Assembly (NCBI RefSeq): GCF_020564565.1
Contig: NZ_JAJCTD010000002.1
Location: 1-64,000 of the forward strand
Direction of reading: 5' to 3'
Source: Rhodobacter sp. Har01
Lineage (GTDB): Bacteria > Pseudomonadota > Alphaproteobacteria > Rhodobacterales > Rhodobacteraceae
Length of the DNA: 64,000 nucleotides
Below, one piece after another: positions 11,893 through 22,211 of this stretch; the first letter of the stretch is position 1; the number at the start of each line of letters is the position of its first letter. Below the pieces are notes generated by a model. That model made no database searches. It worked only from the letters and a program-made list of their open reading frames with translations, and had not been told where the DNA came from. Both the position numbers and the translations under genes were made by a program.

Positions 11893-12158
11893 TAATCCTC
11901 TCCGAAGCGGGCCGCAACAAGCGCCTCCAGTGCGTCGGCCAGTTTCTCCGCCTCATTCCCCGACGTCGTGACCTCGATCGAGGTCCCGCGCGAGGCGGCC
12001 AGCATCAGCAGACCCATGATCGAATCGCCCGAAACCTCCATCCCGTCCTTGCCGACGGTGGCGCGGGCGTCATGCGACTCGACCACTTCGACGAACTTGG
12101 CGCTGGCGCGCGCGTGCAGACCTTTTTCGTTGACGATCCTGAGGCTGCGCATGGTCAT
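11889..12158 (-). CDS. ptsH: HPr phosphocarrier protein (NPr-like)
   Basis: An 89-residue HPr. The phosphorylated histidine is His15 in GLHARASAKFV, and the regulatory serine is Ser46 in SGDSIMGLLML, the target of the HprK encoded upstream. No enzyme I or sugar permease is in the window, so this is the regulatory, incomplete PTS of alphaproteobacteria, which senses carbon and nitrogen status rather than transporting sugar. It is preceded by the EIIA gene with 11 bases between them and overlaps the acyltransferase gene by four bases. Confidence 0.95.
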   Translation of the reverse strand: MTMRSLRIVNEKGLHARASAKFVEVVESHDARATVGKDGMEVSGDSIMGLLMLAASRGTSIEVTTSGNEAEKLADALEALVAARFGEDY

Positions 12159-12169
12159 TGGCGGTTCCT

Positions 12170-12565
12170 TCAGGCCCCGCCGCCAAGGTCGAGGCTGTTG
12201 ATGTACTTGCGGCCCGCATCCAGCGCGGCCGCAACTGCCTCGGTCAGGGTCATGTCGCGCGACTTGGCCAGCTTGATCAGCATCGGCAGGTTGGCGCCAT
12301 AGAGAATGCGGCGTCCGCTGGTGGCGCAGGCCGGCAGCGACAGGTTCGACGGGCTGCCGCCGAACATGTCGGTCACCACCACCACGCCACGGCCCTGGTC
12401 CACGGCATCGGCCGCGGCCATGATCTCGGCCTGCTTCACTTCGCGGTCATGCTCATCCTCGATGGCGATGGCGCGCATGCCGGGCTGCTTGCCCACGACA
12501 TGTTCGACAGCGGCGAGGTATTCGCGCGCCAATCCGCCGTGGGCCACGATGACGATTCCGATCAA
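12170..12565 (-). CDS. PTS EIIA component, mannose family (regulatory)
   Basis: A 131-residue EIIA of the mannose/ManX type with the phosphorylatable His9 in GIVIVAHGG and the conserved [15 protein letters not shown] segment. The separate IIB, IIC and IID subunits of a mannose permease are absent, so it most likely receives phosphate from HPr and acts on regulatory targets. The start is TTG and overlaps the RapZ stop by four bases (TTGA), implying coupled translation. The gene lies in the usual alphaproteobacterial order between rapZ and ptsH. Confidence 0.93.
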   Translation of the reverse strand: MIGIVIVAHGGLAREYLAAVEHVVGKQPGMRAIAIEDEHDREVKQAEIMAAADAVDQGRGVVVVTDMFGGSPSNLSLPACATSGRRILYGANLPMLIKLAKSRDMTLTEAVAAALDAGRKYINSLDLGGGA

Positions 12566-13470
12566 GCGCCCGACACCATGCCAGCGGGCGCGCCCCCCGC
12601 GCCCTTGCGTTCCAGTTCCCGATGTCGTTTTGCCACTGGCCAGCCTGCCTGCGCAAGGGCGACCCCCAGCATTTCCGCAATTGCGACCGAGCGGTGTTGC
12701 CCGCCGGTGCAGCCAAAGCCGATCGAGAGGTGGGCCTTGCCCTCCTCGAGATGGGCCGGAAGGAGAAACAGGATCAGGTCCTGCAATCTGCGGAAGAATT
12801 CGGCAAAGCGCGGGTCGGCGCGGACGAAATCGGCCACTGCCGGATCGCGGCCATCCAGGCCGCGCAGGGCGGGTTGCCAGTAGGGATTCGCCAGGAAGCG
12901 GCAGTCGAAGATCATGTCCACCCCGCGCGGCACCCCCCGCTTGTAGCTGAACGATTGCACCGAGACGGCCAGCCGGCCGGTCTTGCCGGTGTCGAACCAG
13001 CGCGCGATCTCGGCCTTGAGGTCGTGCGGCGACAGGTCAGAGGTGTCGATCAGGTGGTCGGCGCGCGCCCGGATCGGCGCCAGCAGGTCGAACTCGCGCT
13101 CGATCCCCTCGGCCGGGGTTTCGGCGGGGGCAAGCGGGTGGCGGCGGCGGGTTTCGGAATACCGGCGGATCAGTTCGGCGGCGGAGCAGTCGAGATACAG
13201 CACTTCGAGCGTCACCCGCAGGTCGCGGGTCAGGCCGTCGATCAGTTCGATCAGCGCGGTGGCGTTGAAATCGCGGTTGCGCACATCCAGGCCCAGGGCG
13301 ATGGGCCGGTCCAGCGGCGGGCCGTCGATCAGCCGGGGCACCAGCGTCAGCGGGATGTTGTCGATGCCCTCATAGCCGAGGTCTTCCAGAACGCGGATTG
13401 CAGTCGTCCGCCCGGCGCCCGAAGGCCCGGTCACCAGCACCAGCCGATGCTCCTGCGCGGGTTCGACCAT
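12562..13470 (-). CDS. rapZ: RapZ-type nucleotide-binding adaptor (YvcJ family)
   Basis: A 302-residue member of the RapZ/YvcJ P-loop family. The N-terminal domain has Walker [10 protein letters not shown] (Arg in place of the usual Lys) and the [14 protein letters not shown] segment. The C-terminal part has [21 protein letters not shown] and [17 protein letters not shown], both highly conserved. In E. coli the protein steers RNase E to the GlmZ small RNA; the role in alphaproteobacteria is not established. The ATG lies two bases after the hprK stop; a longer in-frame form starting near 13800 would run through hprK and is rejected. Confidence 0.93.
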   Translation of the reverse strand: MVEPAQEHRLVLVTGPSGAGRTTAIRVLEDLGYEGIDNIPLTLVPRLIDGPPLDRPIALGLDVRNRDFNATALIELIDGLTRDLRVTLEVLYLDCSAAELIRRYSETRRRHPLAPAETPAEGIEREFDLLAPIRARADHLIDTSDLSPHDLKAEIARWFDTGKTGRLAVSVQSFSYKRGVPRGVDMIFDCRFLANPYWQPALRGLDGRDPAVADFVRADPRFAEFFRRLQDLILFLLPAHLEEGKAHLSIGFGCTGGQHRSVAIAEMLGVALAQAGWPVAKRHRELERKGAGGAPAGMVSGA

Positions 13471-13472
13471 GC

Positions 13473-13907
13473 TCACTCCTGCCGCCCACCCTGAAGATAG
13501 ACCATCAGCGCCTCGGCAACAGGGTCGATCTGCGGCCTTTGGGCAAGCGGCAGCGTCATTCCCAGGATTTTGATCGTGCGAAACGGCGGCAGGCGGTCGG
13601 ATTCGGGGGTGCCCAGGTCCACCACCAGGGCCACCGGCGCCTGAACCGGGTCGGCCCGCAGAAGGCCCAGGCCGCGCGCCTCGATCAGCCCGCGGATCGC
13701 GTCCGAGGGGCAGCGGGCCAGCAGGCCCTCGGGGGTGCGGATCACCTCGGTCCGGTCGTCCGACACCAGCCGCGCGCCCAGCGCCAGCATCCGCAGGCAC
13801 AGCGCCGACTTGCCGGCGCCGGACGGGCCGGTGACCAGGACAGCCCGGCCGTCGACGGCCACCGAACTGGCATGCAGGATGGTGCGGTCGCCGGCGGGGC
13901 CGGTCAC
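13473..13907 (-). CDS. hprK: HPr kinase/phosphorylase, short alphaproteobacterial form
   Basis: Phosphorylates HPr on the regulatory serine and can remove it. At 144 residues the protein has only the catalytic domain: P-loop [11 protein letters not shown] (about residues 26-36) and the VSDDRTEV element. The N-terminal domain of the Firmicutes enzyme (~310 residues in all) is missing. This short form is normal in alphaproteobacteria, so it is not a truncation. GTG start; it overlaps the chvG stop by four bases (GTGA), linking the kinase directly to the ChvG/ChvI two-component system. Confidence 0.93.
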   Translation of the reverse strand: MTGPAGDRTILHASSVAVDGRAVLVTGPSGAGKSALCLRMLALGARLVSDDRTEVIRTPEGLLARCPSDAIRGLIEARGLGLLRADPVQAPVALVVDLGTPESDRLPPFRTIKILGMTLPLAQRPQIDPVAEALMVYLQGGRQE

Positions 13908-15598
13908 ACCGGCAGGCCCACCACGAAGCGGGCGCCCAGCGGTTCGCTGGTGACGTCGGCGGTGGTCGGGCGGATGTTCTCGGCCCAGATCACGCCGCCA
14001 TGCGCCTCGACGATCTGCTTGGAGATTGCCAGGCCCAGGCCGGAATGGTTGCCGAAATCGCCCGAGGGGCGTTCGGAGTAGAACCGCTTGAAGATCTTGG
14101 TCAGCGCCTGTTCGGGAATGCCGGGGCCGGTGTCTTCCACCACCACCAGCACGCGGTTGTCGCGCCGCCGGGCCCAGACCCGCACGGCGTCGCCCTCTTC
14201 GCAGAACGAGATCGCATTGCCGATGAGGTTGACGAAGACCTGCGCCAGCCGCGCCTCAAGCCCGTTGATCATGATCTGGTCGGCCGGCAGGTCGGTGATG
14301 AAGTCCACCCCCTTTTCGCTGGCCTGGCTGCCCAGATACTGGCTGAGGTTCGAGATGGTCTTGAGGAGGTTGAACTGCTCTTCCTCTTCCTTGACCAGTT
14401 CGCTGTCCAGCCGCGAGGCGTTGGAGATGTCGCTGACCAGCCGGTCCAGCCGGCGCACGTCATGTTCGATCACGTCCAGAAGCTTGGCGCGCTGTTCGTC
14501 CTTCTTGACAAAGCGCATGCTGCCGACGGCCGAGCGCAGGGAGGCCAGCGGATTCTTGATCTCATGCGCGACATCGGCGGCGAATTGTTCGTTGGCGTCG
14601 ATCCGGTCATACAGCGCCGCCACCATGCCGCGCATGGCCACCGAAAGCCGGCCGATTTCATCCGGGCGGGCGGCCAGGTCGGGGATGCGCACCCGGCCGG
14701 GGCTGACCCGGCGGCTGTCGCGGTCGCGGCCGATCTCGGCGGCGGCGGCCAGGTCGCTGAGCGGGTTGGCGATGGTCGAGGCCAGCACCAGCGACAGGCC
14801 GATCGAGACCAGAAGCGCCACCACGAACATCTGCAGGATCTGCTCGCGCTCATAGCGGACAAGGCGGTCGATCTCGCCCTCGGCCGATGTCAGGGCGACC
14901 ACGCCCACCACTTCGCCGGCGACCCAGATCGGCGTTCCGACCGAAAACAGCGTGCTGCCCGACGGGTCGCGCCCGGTGTGCGACTGCGTCTCGCCGGCAC
15001 GGGCCTTGGGAAAGACCTCGCGGGCCAGGGTGGCGCTGTCGACCGGCTCGGCCGTTTCGCGGCCGAAGGTCAGCACGCTTGAGACGCCATCCCAGACCGC
15101 GTTCAGGAAATCGGTGATGACGGTCGGGCGGATGCGCTCTCCGGCCAGACGCCGGGCCGGCGGGCCGGTGCGGTTGGCCAGAACACCGCCGTCAGGGTCG
15201 AAGACAAAGGCCTCGACCCCGCCACCGATTTCGATCTTGGCCAGAGTGCCGGCAAAGTCGAACCCCGGCTCGGCCCGCGGCATCCGGGCCTCGAACACAT
15301 CGGCGATCAACTGCGCCTCGCGGATCAGCCCGGCCTCGCGCTGCACCACCAGGCTGTCGCGGAACGGATTGAGGAACAGCACGCCACCAACCAGGATGAC
15401 CAGCGCCATCAGGTTGAAGATGATGATCTTGCGCGCCAGCGGGCTGCGGTTCAGCGCCACCAGACCGCCGCGCGAGCGCACCTCGCGCAGGCTTTCCACA
15501 GTGGCGTCGGGCGAGACCCAGTCCTCGCCCAGAAGCACCTCTCCGGTCTTTCTGGGGCGCGGCTGCTCCTCCATCGCGATACGCGGTGCTGCGCTCAT
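13904..15598 (-). CDS. chvG: Sensor histidine kinase ChvG
   Basis: A 564-residue membrane sensor. Order of parts: cytoplasmic N-terminus, first membrane helix (about 58-77), a periplasmic sensor domain to about 250, second helix (about 254-276), HAMP linker, the H-box [14 protein letters not shown] with phosphorylated His345, and an ATPase domain with N-box, DTGPGIP and [16 protein letters not shown]. ChvG/ExoS proteins respond to acid or envelope stress and control carbon metabolism, exopolysaccharide and host interaction in relatives. The ATG overlaps the chvI stop by four bases, and its own stop overlaps hprK, so chvI-chvG-hprK forms a coupled unit. Confidence 0.95.
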   Translation of the reverse strand: MSAAPRIAMEEQPRPRKTGEVLLGEDWVSPDATVESLREVRSRGGLVALNRSPLARKIIIFNLMALVILVGGVLFLNPFRDSLVVQREAGLIREAQLIADVFEARMPRAEPGFDFAGTLAKIEIGGGVEAFVFDPDGGVLANRTGPPARRLAGERIRPTVITDFLNAVWDGVSSVLTFGRETAEPVDSATLAREVFPKARAGETQSHTGRDPSGSTLFSVGTPIWVAGEVVGVVALTSAEGEIDRLVRYEREQILQMFVVALLVSIGLSLVLASTIANPLSDLAAAAEIGRDRDSRRVSPGRVRIPDLAARPDEIGRLSVAMRGMVAALYDRIDANEQFAADVAHEIKNPLASLRSAVGSMRFVKKDEQRAKLLDVIEHDVRRLDRLVSDISNASRLDSELVKEEEEQFNLLKTISNLSQYLGSQASEKGVDFITDLPADQIMINGLEARLAQVFVNLIGNAISFCEEGDAVRVWARRRDNRVLVVVEDTGPGIPEQALTKIFKRFYSERPSGDFGNHSGLGLAISKQIVEAHGGVIWAENIRPTTADVTSEPLGARFVVGLPV

Positions 15599-16296
15599 TC
15601 TTCGTTGTAACGATAACCGATGCCGTACAGCGTTTCGATCGCCGAGAAGTCGTCGTCGACGCTGCGCATCTTCTTGCGCAGCCGCTTGATATGGCTGTCG
15701 ATGGTGCGGTCGTCGACATAGACCTGGTCGTCATAGGCCACGTCCATCAACTGGTCGCGGCTTTTCACGAAGCCGGGGCGCTGGGCCAGGGCCTGCAGCA
15801 GCAGGAACTCGGTCACCGTCAGGGCGACGTCCTTGCCCTTCCACAGCACCGAATGGCGCAGCGGGTCCATCCGCAGGCTGCCGCGTTCCATGATCTTGTT
15901 TTCTTCGGTCGTCGCCGTCTCGCCGGTGGCGATGGCTTCCTGACGCCGCAGCAGGGCGCGGATACGTTCGACCAGCAGTCGCTGCGAGAAGGGTTTTTTC
16001 ACATAGTCGTCGGCGCCCATGCGCAGCCCCAGCACCTCGTCGATCTCATCGTCTTTCGAGGTGAGGAAGATGATCGGGATCGAGGTCTTCTGCCGCAGCC
16101 GCTGCAGCAGATCCATGCCGTCCATCCGCGGCATCTTGATGTCAAGCACCGCCATGTCGGGCATCCGCCGGCTGAACGCCTCGAAGGCGGACTGACCGTC
16201 GTTGTAGGTTTCGACCTCGAAGCCTTCGGCTTCAAGGGTCATGGCGACAGACGTCAGGATGTTCCTGTCGTCGTCCACAAGGGCGATCCTCGACAT
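15595..16296 (-). CDS. chvI: Response regulator ChvI
   Basis: A 233-residue OmpR/PhoB-type regulator. The receiver domain has the acidic pocket VDDD (about 7-10), the phosphorylated Asp52 in [11 protein letters not shown], Thr in FLTSKDDE and Lys in VKKPF. The C-terminal winged helix includes [15 protein letters not shown] and [18 protein letters not shown]. Partner kinase ChvG is encoded directly downstream with a four-base overlap. The gene faces pckA across a 376-base gap; in relatives ChvI controls pckA, so the shared promoter region is a likely target. Confidence 0.96.
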   Translation of the reverse strand: MSRIALVDDDRNILTSVAMTLEAEGFEVETYNDGQSAFEAFSRRMPDMAVLDIKMPRMDGMDLLQRLRQKTSIPIIFLTSKDDEIDEVLGLRMGADDYVKKPFSQRLLVERIRALLRRQEAIATGETATTEENKIMERGSLRMDPLRHSVLWKGKDVALTVTEFLLLQALAQRPGFVKSRDQLMDVAYDDQVYVDDRTIDSHIKRLRKKMRSVDDDFSAIETLYGIGYRYNEE

Positions 16297-16472
16297 GTTT
16301 TCGGTTCCTGCTCTGGACTTATGATTTTTCCGACATACTCCGCCTTGCTGCCCGGGGAATCAACACAAAAGCGAATCACCCCCCTGTGCTATCCTCGCAG
16401 GGAACACGATATTTCCCAAGCAATGGCTAATTTGCCTCAGTGAGGGACCGAAGCGCGACAGGGGGTGCAATT

Positions 16473-16504
16473 GGTTGCGCTAACCTCCGGATGGTTGCGC
16501 TAAC
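16473..16504. promoter_or_regulatory. Two direct copies of GGTTGCGCTAAC, 20 bases apart
   Basis: Copies start at 16473 and 16493, so they sit on the same face of the helix two turns apart. Each contains GCGCTAAC, the right half of the palindromic site recalled for the LacI-family carbon regulator CceR of Rhodobacter. The first copy also has GGTT and AACC arms around five bases. Position upstream of the gluconeogenic gene pckA supports an operator role. Confidence 0.5.
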
Positions 16505-16521
16505 TGTGCCAAAGGATGCTA

Positions 16522-16532
16522 TTCCATTGGAA
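16522..16532. promoter_or_regulatory. Short palindrome TTCCA-T-TGGAA upstream of pckA
   Basis: A perfect inverted repeat with a one-base centre, located 17 bases after the second GGTTGCGCTAAC box. It may be a second operator or overlap the core promoter; no regulator is assigned. Confidence 0.3.
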
Positions 16533-16672
16533 ATATGCCATGTTATAGGCCACGGGACAGACCGCCCCCCGATCCTGTCCCGGGGCGTTCTGTCGGCGCC
16601 CCCTGGCCCGGGCGCGGCGCTTTTCAACGGAAATCATCGCCGCGCGGGATGTGCGGCAACGGGAGCTTGCAG

Positions 16673-18271
<1,599 letters not shown>

Positions 18272-18297
18272 CGCTTCTGCCGCTGACCCGATTGCTC

Positions 18298-18332
18298 GCC
18301 CGTGCGGTTCCCCCGCACGGGCGTTTTCCGTT
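18298..18332 (+). terminator. Intrinsic terminator of pckA
   Basis: A ten-base-pair stem (GCCCGTGCGG and CCGCACGGGC around TTCCC) is followed by GTTTTCCGTTT, 26 bases past the stop codon. Confidence 0.85.
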
Positions 18333-18352
18333 TCCGCACCCTGCGGGGGCCA

Positions 18353-18441
18353 GCCCCCGCACCCCCGGGATATTTGAGGACAGATGAAAGAACGGGCCTT
18401 TCTTCATCTGTCTGGAAATATCCCACGGGGGTGCGGGGGTG
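18353..18441. repeat. Long imperfect palindrome between convergent genes
   Basis: Two arms of about 40 bases face each other. The left arm is GC-rich (CCCCCGCACCCCCGGG), then ATATTTGAGGACAGATGAA. The right arm is the near-complement ending ATATCCCACGGGGGTGCGGGG. The form resembles the intergenic palindromes scattered through Rhodobacteraceae genomes. It lies between the pckA terminator and the TauE/SafE stop and could end transcription from the minus side. Confidence 0.7.
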
Positions 18442-18462
18442 TGAAACCCCCGCCTGCACCGG

Positions 18463-19230
18463 TCACATCAGCGCCTGCCGCACCAGGTTGAGGCCGGTCA
18501 GCACCAGCAGCGCTTGCGTCCAGCGGCGAAACCGCGCCTGATCCAGCCGGTCCTGCAGCTTGAACCCGGCCCACATGCCGATCTGGGCCGGAATCACCAG
18601 CAGCGCCGAGAAGGTCAGGCTGGACGGGTTGGCCAGGCCGGTGCCCAGATGCGCGGCCAGAAGCGCCACTGCGCCGATCAGGAAGACCACGCCTTGGGCG
18701 CGCACCATCTCGGTCTTCGGCACACCGGTGGACAGCAGGAACACCAGCAGCGGCGGGCCCCAGATGCCCGAGATGCCGCCGTAAAGGCCGCCGATCACGC
18801 CTAGGGTCCATTCCGCCCGCACCCGGTGGTGCAGCGGCAGGGCCAGGGGCACGCCGGCCAGTTGCGCAGCCGCGAAGGCGGTGACCGGCAGGCCCAGCAG
18901 CAGAAGGTAGGCCACCCGCGGGATCAGATCGAAGACCTGGGCCGAGACGGCGATGAAGACCACCGTCGCGATCAGGAAGCGCCGGTAGGTCCGCGTGGTT
19001 TCCAGCGCTGGCCCCCAGCCCTGGCGGAAGGCCTGGCTGAGGTTCGTCACCAGCGTCGGCAGCATCATGCCCGCCAGCGCCAGGTCGGCCGGCAGGAAGG
19101 CGGAGAAGGCCGAGATCATGATCAGCGGCATGGCAAAGCCCACCGCTCCCTTCACGAATCCGGCCAGCAGCGCCACCGCCATCGCGGCCGCCACCGCAAG
19201 GGGCGAAAGTCCCGCCGCAAGAAACTCCAT
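18463..19230 (-). CDS. TauE/SafE family membrane permease
   Basis: A 255-residue integral membrane protein with about eight hydrophobic helices and the family pattern GFVKGAVGFAMPLI near the start, repeated as GGLYGGISGIWGPPLLVFLL in the second half. TauE/SafE proteins export small sulfur or organic anions such as sulfite or sulfoacetate; this substrate is unknown. The ATG opens MEFLAAGLSPLAV; a longer form from 19305 would add an Arg-rich stretch with no family support. Divergent from the acyl-CoA dehydrogenase gene and convergent with pckA. Confidence 0.85.
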   Translation of the reverse strand: MEFLAAGLSPLAVAAAMAVALLAGFVKGAVGFAMPLIMISAFSAFLPADLALAGMMLPTLVTNLSQAFRQGWGPALETTRTYRRFLIATVVFIAVSAQVFDLIPRVAYLLLLGLPVTAFAAAQLAGVPLALPLHHRVRAEWTLGVIGGLYGGISGIWGPPLLVFLLSTGVPKTEMVRAQGVVFLIGAVALLAAHLGTGLANPSSLTFSALLVIPAQIGMWAGFKLQDRLDQARFRRWTQALLVLTGLNLVRQALM

Positions 19231-19421
19231 CCCGCCCCCCGCGCCTGTCCGGGACGGTGATCGCATTCTTTGCCTTCGCTGGAAAGGGCGCGACGGGCGC
19301 GACATATTCCGTCGCCTGGCGACAGAGGCGCGAAAGGATATTGCGCTGCACCTGCAAAAACGCTACCCCTCTCGCAACTGCAGAATCCCCCTTTTTCCGC
19401 CCGATCCGACGGAGGCCCCAG

Positions 19422-21086
19422 ATGCCGCACGATGGCCAGCCCCGGCCCGAAACGCCTGTCCTGACCGACCTGCTGGCGCGCACCCAGGCCGCGCTGCCCG
19501 AGATCGCGGCGCTGTTCGACGCCGCGCGTGGTGTGCTGCGCGACCGGGTCTCGGTGTCCGGCAAGGTGTCGAACGCGGCGCTGGAAGAGCATCAGTTCGC
19601 CGCCCATGCGCTGGCCTGGCTGGCAACTTATGTCGAATCGCTGCGCCAGTTGCGGGCCTGGGCCGGGCGGCTGGCCGAGGCCGGCAGCTTCGGCGAGATC
19701 GAGGCGCTGATCCTGCAGATCGGCTTTGGCGAATACCTGGCGCAGATCGCCGGCGGCATTCCGATGAGCCAGGGCGAGACCGCGCGGCTGTCGGACCTGG
19801 GTGGCAGCTGGACCCCGGGCGAGGACGCGCGTGCGCTGATCGCCGCCGGCAACTCGGTCGAGGCGCGTGCCCGTCTGGTGGCGCTGATGCGCGACAACCA
19901 TGGCCGGGCGACCTTTGGTGCCACCGGGCTGGACGAAGAGCTGGAGATGATCCGCGAGCAGTTCCGCCGCTATGCGGATGAAAAGGTCATCCCGGTTGCC
20001 CACGACTGGCACCTGAAGGACCAGCTGATCCCGATGGAGGTGATCGGCGAGCTGGCCGGGATGGGCGTGTTCGGCCTGACGATCCCCGAGGAATTCGGCG
20101 GCTTCGGGCTGTCGAAGGCAAGCATGGTGGTGGTCTCGGAAGAACTGTCGCGCGGCTATATCGGCGTTGGCTCCTTGGGCACCCGCAGCGAGATTGCCGC
20201 CGAACTGATCCTCTGCGGCGGCACCGACGCGCAGAAGGCGAAGTGGCTGCCCGGCCTGGCCAGCGGGGAAATCCTGCCGACCGCCGTCTTCACCGAGCCG
20301 AACACCGGATCGGACCTGGGCAGCTTGCGCACCCGCGCGGTGCGGACCGGGGACGGCTGGGAGATCACCGGCAACAAGACCTGGATCACCCATGCCGCGC
20401 GCACCCATGTGATGACGCTGCTGGCCCGGACAGACCCGGAGACCACCGACTATCGCGGCCTCAGCATGTTCCTGGCCGAAAAGACCCCCGGCACCGACGA
20501 GGCCCCCTTCCCCACCCCCGGCATGACCGGTGGCGAGATCGAGGTGTTGGGCTATCGCGGCATGAAGGAATACGAACTGGCCTTCGACGGCTTCAAGGTG
20601 GCGGCGGACAACCTCTTGGGCGGCCAGCCCGGGCAGGGCTTCAAGCAGTTGATGCAGACCTTCGAGAGCGCCCGCATCCAGACCGCCGCCCGCGCCATCG
20701 GCGTGGCGCAATCGGCACTGGAAACCGGGATGCAATATGCCGAGGACCGCAAGCAGTTCGGCAAGGCGCTGATCGAGTTTCCCCGCGTCGCCGGCAAGCT
20801 GGCGATGATGGCGGTGGAAATCATGATCGCCCGGCAGCTGACCTATTTCGCGGCCTGGGAGAAGGATCACGGCCAGCGCTGCGACCTCGAGGCCGGGATG
20901 GCGAAACTGCTGGGCGCCCGCGTCGCCTGGGCGGCGGCAGACAATGCGCTGCAAATCCACGGCGGCAACGGCTTTGCGCTGGAATACCGGATCAGCCGCA
21001 TCCTGTGCGACGCGCGCATCCTGAACATCTTCGAAGGGGCGGCCGAGATTCAGGCCCAGGTGATTGCCCGGCGCCTGCTGGACTGA
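19422..21086 (+). CDS. mcd: Acyl-CoA dehydrogenase, probably (2S)-methylsuccinyl-CoA dehydrogenase
   Basis: A 554-residue flavoenzyme. An N-terminal extension of about 165 residues precedes an ordinary acyl-CoA dehydrogenase core. Core motifs include GVFGLTIPEEFGGFGL, FTEPNTGSDLG, ITGNKTWITHAA, YAEDRKQFGKAL and the C-terminal NIFEGAAEIQ, whose Glu538 is at the catalytic-base position. That extension and length match Mcd of the ethylmalonyl-CoA pathway, which oxidises methylsuccinyl-CoA to mesaconyl-CoA and gives electrons to ETF. GGAGG precedes the ATG by good spacing. A hairpin terminator follows. A general long-chain dehydrogenase with an extra domain is the alternative. Confidence 0.8.
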   Translation: MPHDGQPRPETPVLTDLLARTQAALPEIAALFDAARGVLRDRVSVSGKVSNAALEEHQFAAHALAWLATYVESLRQLRAWAGRLAEAGSFGEIEALILQIGFGEYLAQIAGGIPMSQGETARLSDLGGSWTPGEDARALIAAGNSVEARARLVALMRDNHGRATFGATGLDEELEMIREQFRRYADEKVIPVAHDWHLKDQLIPMEVIGELAGMGVFGLTIPEEFGGFGLSKASMVVVSEELSRGYIGVGSLGTRSEIAAELILCGGTDAQKAKWLPGLASGEILPTAVFTEPNTGSDLGSLRTRAVRTGDGWEITGNKTWITHAARTHVMTLLARTDPETTDYRGLSMFLAEKTPGTDEAPFPTPGMTGGEIEVLGYRGMKEYELAFDGFKVAADNLLGGQPGQGFKQLMQTFESARIQTAARAIGVAQSALETGMQYAEDRKQFGKALIEFPRVAGKLAMMAVEIMIARQLTYFAAWEKDHGQRCDLEAGMAKLLGARVAWAAADNALQIHGGNGFALEYRISRILCDARILNIFEGAAEIQAQVIARRLLD

Positions 21087-21109
21087 CCTCACGTTCCGGA
21101 TGGACGGAC

Positions 21110-21144
21110 AAGGCCCGGTCATGGATCATGGCCGGGCCTTTCCC
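21110..21144 (+). terminator. Hairpin terminator after the Mcd-type gene
   Basis: Arms AAGGCCCGG and CCGGGCCTT enclose 13 bases and are followed by TTCCCTT. It ends shortly before the next start codon, so it also forms part of that gene's leader. Confidence 0.7.
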
Positions 21145-21160
21145 TTGCAGGGTGCGCGCC

Positions 21161-22177
21161 ATGACCGAAGTGATATTGCTGACCGGCATTTCCGGCTTCA
21201 TCGCCAAGCACATCGCCCTGTGCGCCCTGAACCGGGGGCACGTCGTCAAGGGCACCCTGCGCAGCCCCGACCGGGCCGAGGAGGTGCGCGCCGCGCTGCG
21301 GCCCCATCTGAAAGACCCCGCCGCGCTGGACCGGCTGTCCTTTGCGGCCACCGATCTGGAACGTGACGACGGCTGGGATGCGGCGATGCAGGGCATGACG
21401 GCGGTGATCCACTGCGCCTCGCCCTTTCCGCTGGTGCAGCCCCGGGACGAGGGCGCGCTGATCCGCCCCGCCGTCGACGGCACGCTGCGGGTGCTGCGGG
21501 CGGCAAAGGCGGCCGGGGTGGCGCGGGTGATCCTGACCTCTTCCGCGGTGGCGGTGGTGAACAACGGCAAGGATGCGCTGCAGGACGAAAACGACTGGTG
21601 CGACCTGAGCCTGCCGGGCACCACGGCCTATGCCAGGTCGAAGACCCTGGCCGAAAAGGCGGCCTGGGAGTTTGCCAAGGCCAACGGGTTGAAGCTGACC
21701 ACGATCAACCCCGGCATGGTGGCCGGCCCGCCGCTGGACGACCATTACGGCGCCTCGCTTGACCTGCTGGTGCGCATCCTGAAGGGTCGCGATCCGCTGA
21801 TGCCTCCGGTCGGCTTTCCCTTCGTCGATGTGCGCGACGTGGCCGAGATGCACCTGCGCGCGCTGGACCGGCGGGAGACCGCCGGCAAGCGCTACATCGC
21901 CGCCGCCGGGTCGATCACGCTGGCGGGCATCGGGCAGCTGTTCAAGGCCGCCTGGCCCACCCGCAAGATCGCCACCCGCGAGGCGCCGCGGGTCGCGATG
22001 CGCCTGCTGGGCCTGTTCGACCCTTCGGTCCGCTCGATCCTGCCCAAGCTGGGTCGGCTGGAGCGGGTATCGAACCTGAGGGCGGTGCAGGAGCTGGGGA
22101 TGACGTTCATCCCGGTGAACCAGGCGCTTAAGGCCAGCGCCGACTGGCTGGTGCGGGCCGGAAAGATCTGGGCCTGA
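21161..22177 (+). CDS. NAD(P)-dependent epimerase/reductase, extended SDR
   Basis: A 338-residue extended SDR resembling dihydroflavonol-4-reductase and aldehyde-reductase-like proteins. The Rossmann motif TGISGFIAKH (about residues 9-18) has Ser/Ile where the usual form is TGATGFIG. The catalytic Tyr and Lys are in AYARSKTLAEKAA. A C-terminal substrate domain follows VDVRDVAEMHLRAL. It probably reduces an aldehyde or ketone with NADPH; the substrate is unknown. The start lies directly after the hairpin of the upstream gene. It is convergent with the MFS gene across a short palindrome. Confidence 0.82.
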   Translation: MTEVILLTGISGFIAKHIALCALNRGHVVKGTLRSPDRAEEVRAALRPHLKDPAALDRLSFAATDLERDDGWDAAMQGMTAVIHCASPFPLVQPRDEGALIRPAVDGTLRVLRAAKAAGVARVILTSSAVAVVNNGKDALQDENDWCDLSLPGTTAYARSKTLAEKAAWEFAKANGLKLTTINPGMVAGPPLDDHYGASLDLLVRILKGRDPLMPPVGFPFVDVRDVAEMHLRALDRRETAGKRYIAAAGSITLAGIGQLFKAAWPTRKIATREAPRVAMRLLGLFDPSVRSILPKLGRLERVSNLRAVQELGMTFIPVNQALKASADWLVRAGKIWA

Positions 22178-22183
22178 CCGACT

Positions 22184-22206
22184 CCGAATTTTCGTCGAAA
22201 ATTCGG
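22184..22206. terminator. Bidirectional palindromic terminator, copy 1
   Basis: A perfect inverted repeat with arms CCGAATTTTCG and CGAAAATTCGG around one T. It lies between two convergent stop codons (7 bases after one, 5 before the other). The T-run lies inside the stem and reads the same on both strands. The identical 23-base sequence recurs after era. Confidence 0.75.
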
Positions 22207-22211
22207 GTCCC

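Larger units (their letters stand above)
16297..16672. promoter_or_regulatory. Divergent regulatory region between chvI and pckA
   Basis: The only gap of more than 300 bases in the window. It is more AT-rich than its surroundings over roughly 16316-16560. It contains two GAATC sites (16357 and 16373) that match the CcrM methylation motif GANTC, a tandem pair of GGTTGCGCTAAC boxes and the palindrome TTCCA-T-TGGAA (both listed separately). No open frame with coding character was found. A GGGAG ribosome site for pckA lies at its right end. Exact promoters cannot be fixed by eye. Confidence 0.6.

Noticed and set aside
12562..13800. A 412-codon version of rapZ starting inside hprK
   Set aside because: The extra N-terminal part overlaps hprK in another frame and is Gly/Pro/Arg-rich; the conserved protein begins at the ATG at 13470.
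13473..13907. hprK as a truncated pseudogene
   Set aside because: The short catalytic-domain-only form is the normal alphaproteobacterial version, with intact P-loop and coupled neighbours.
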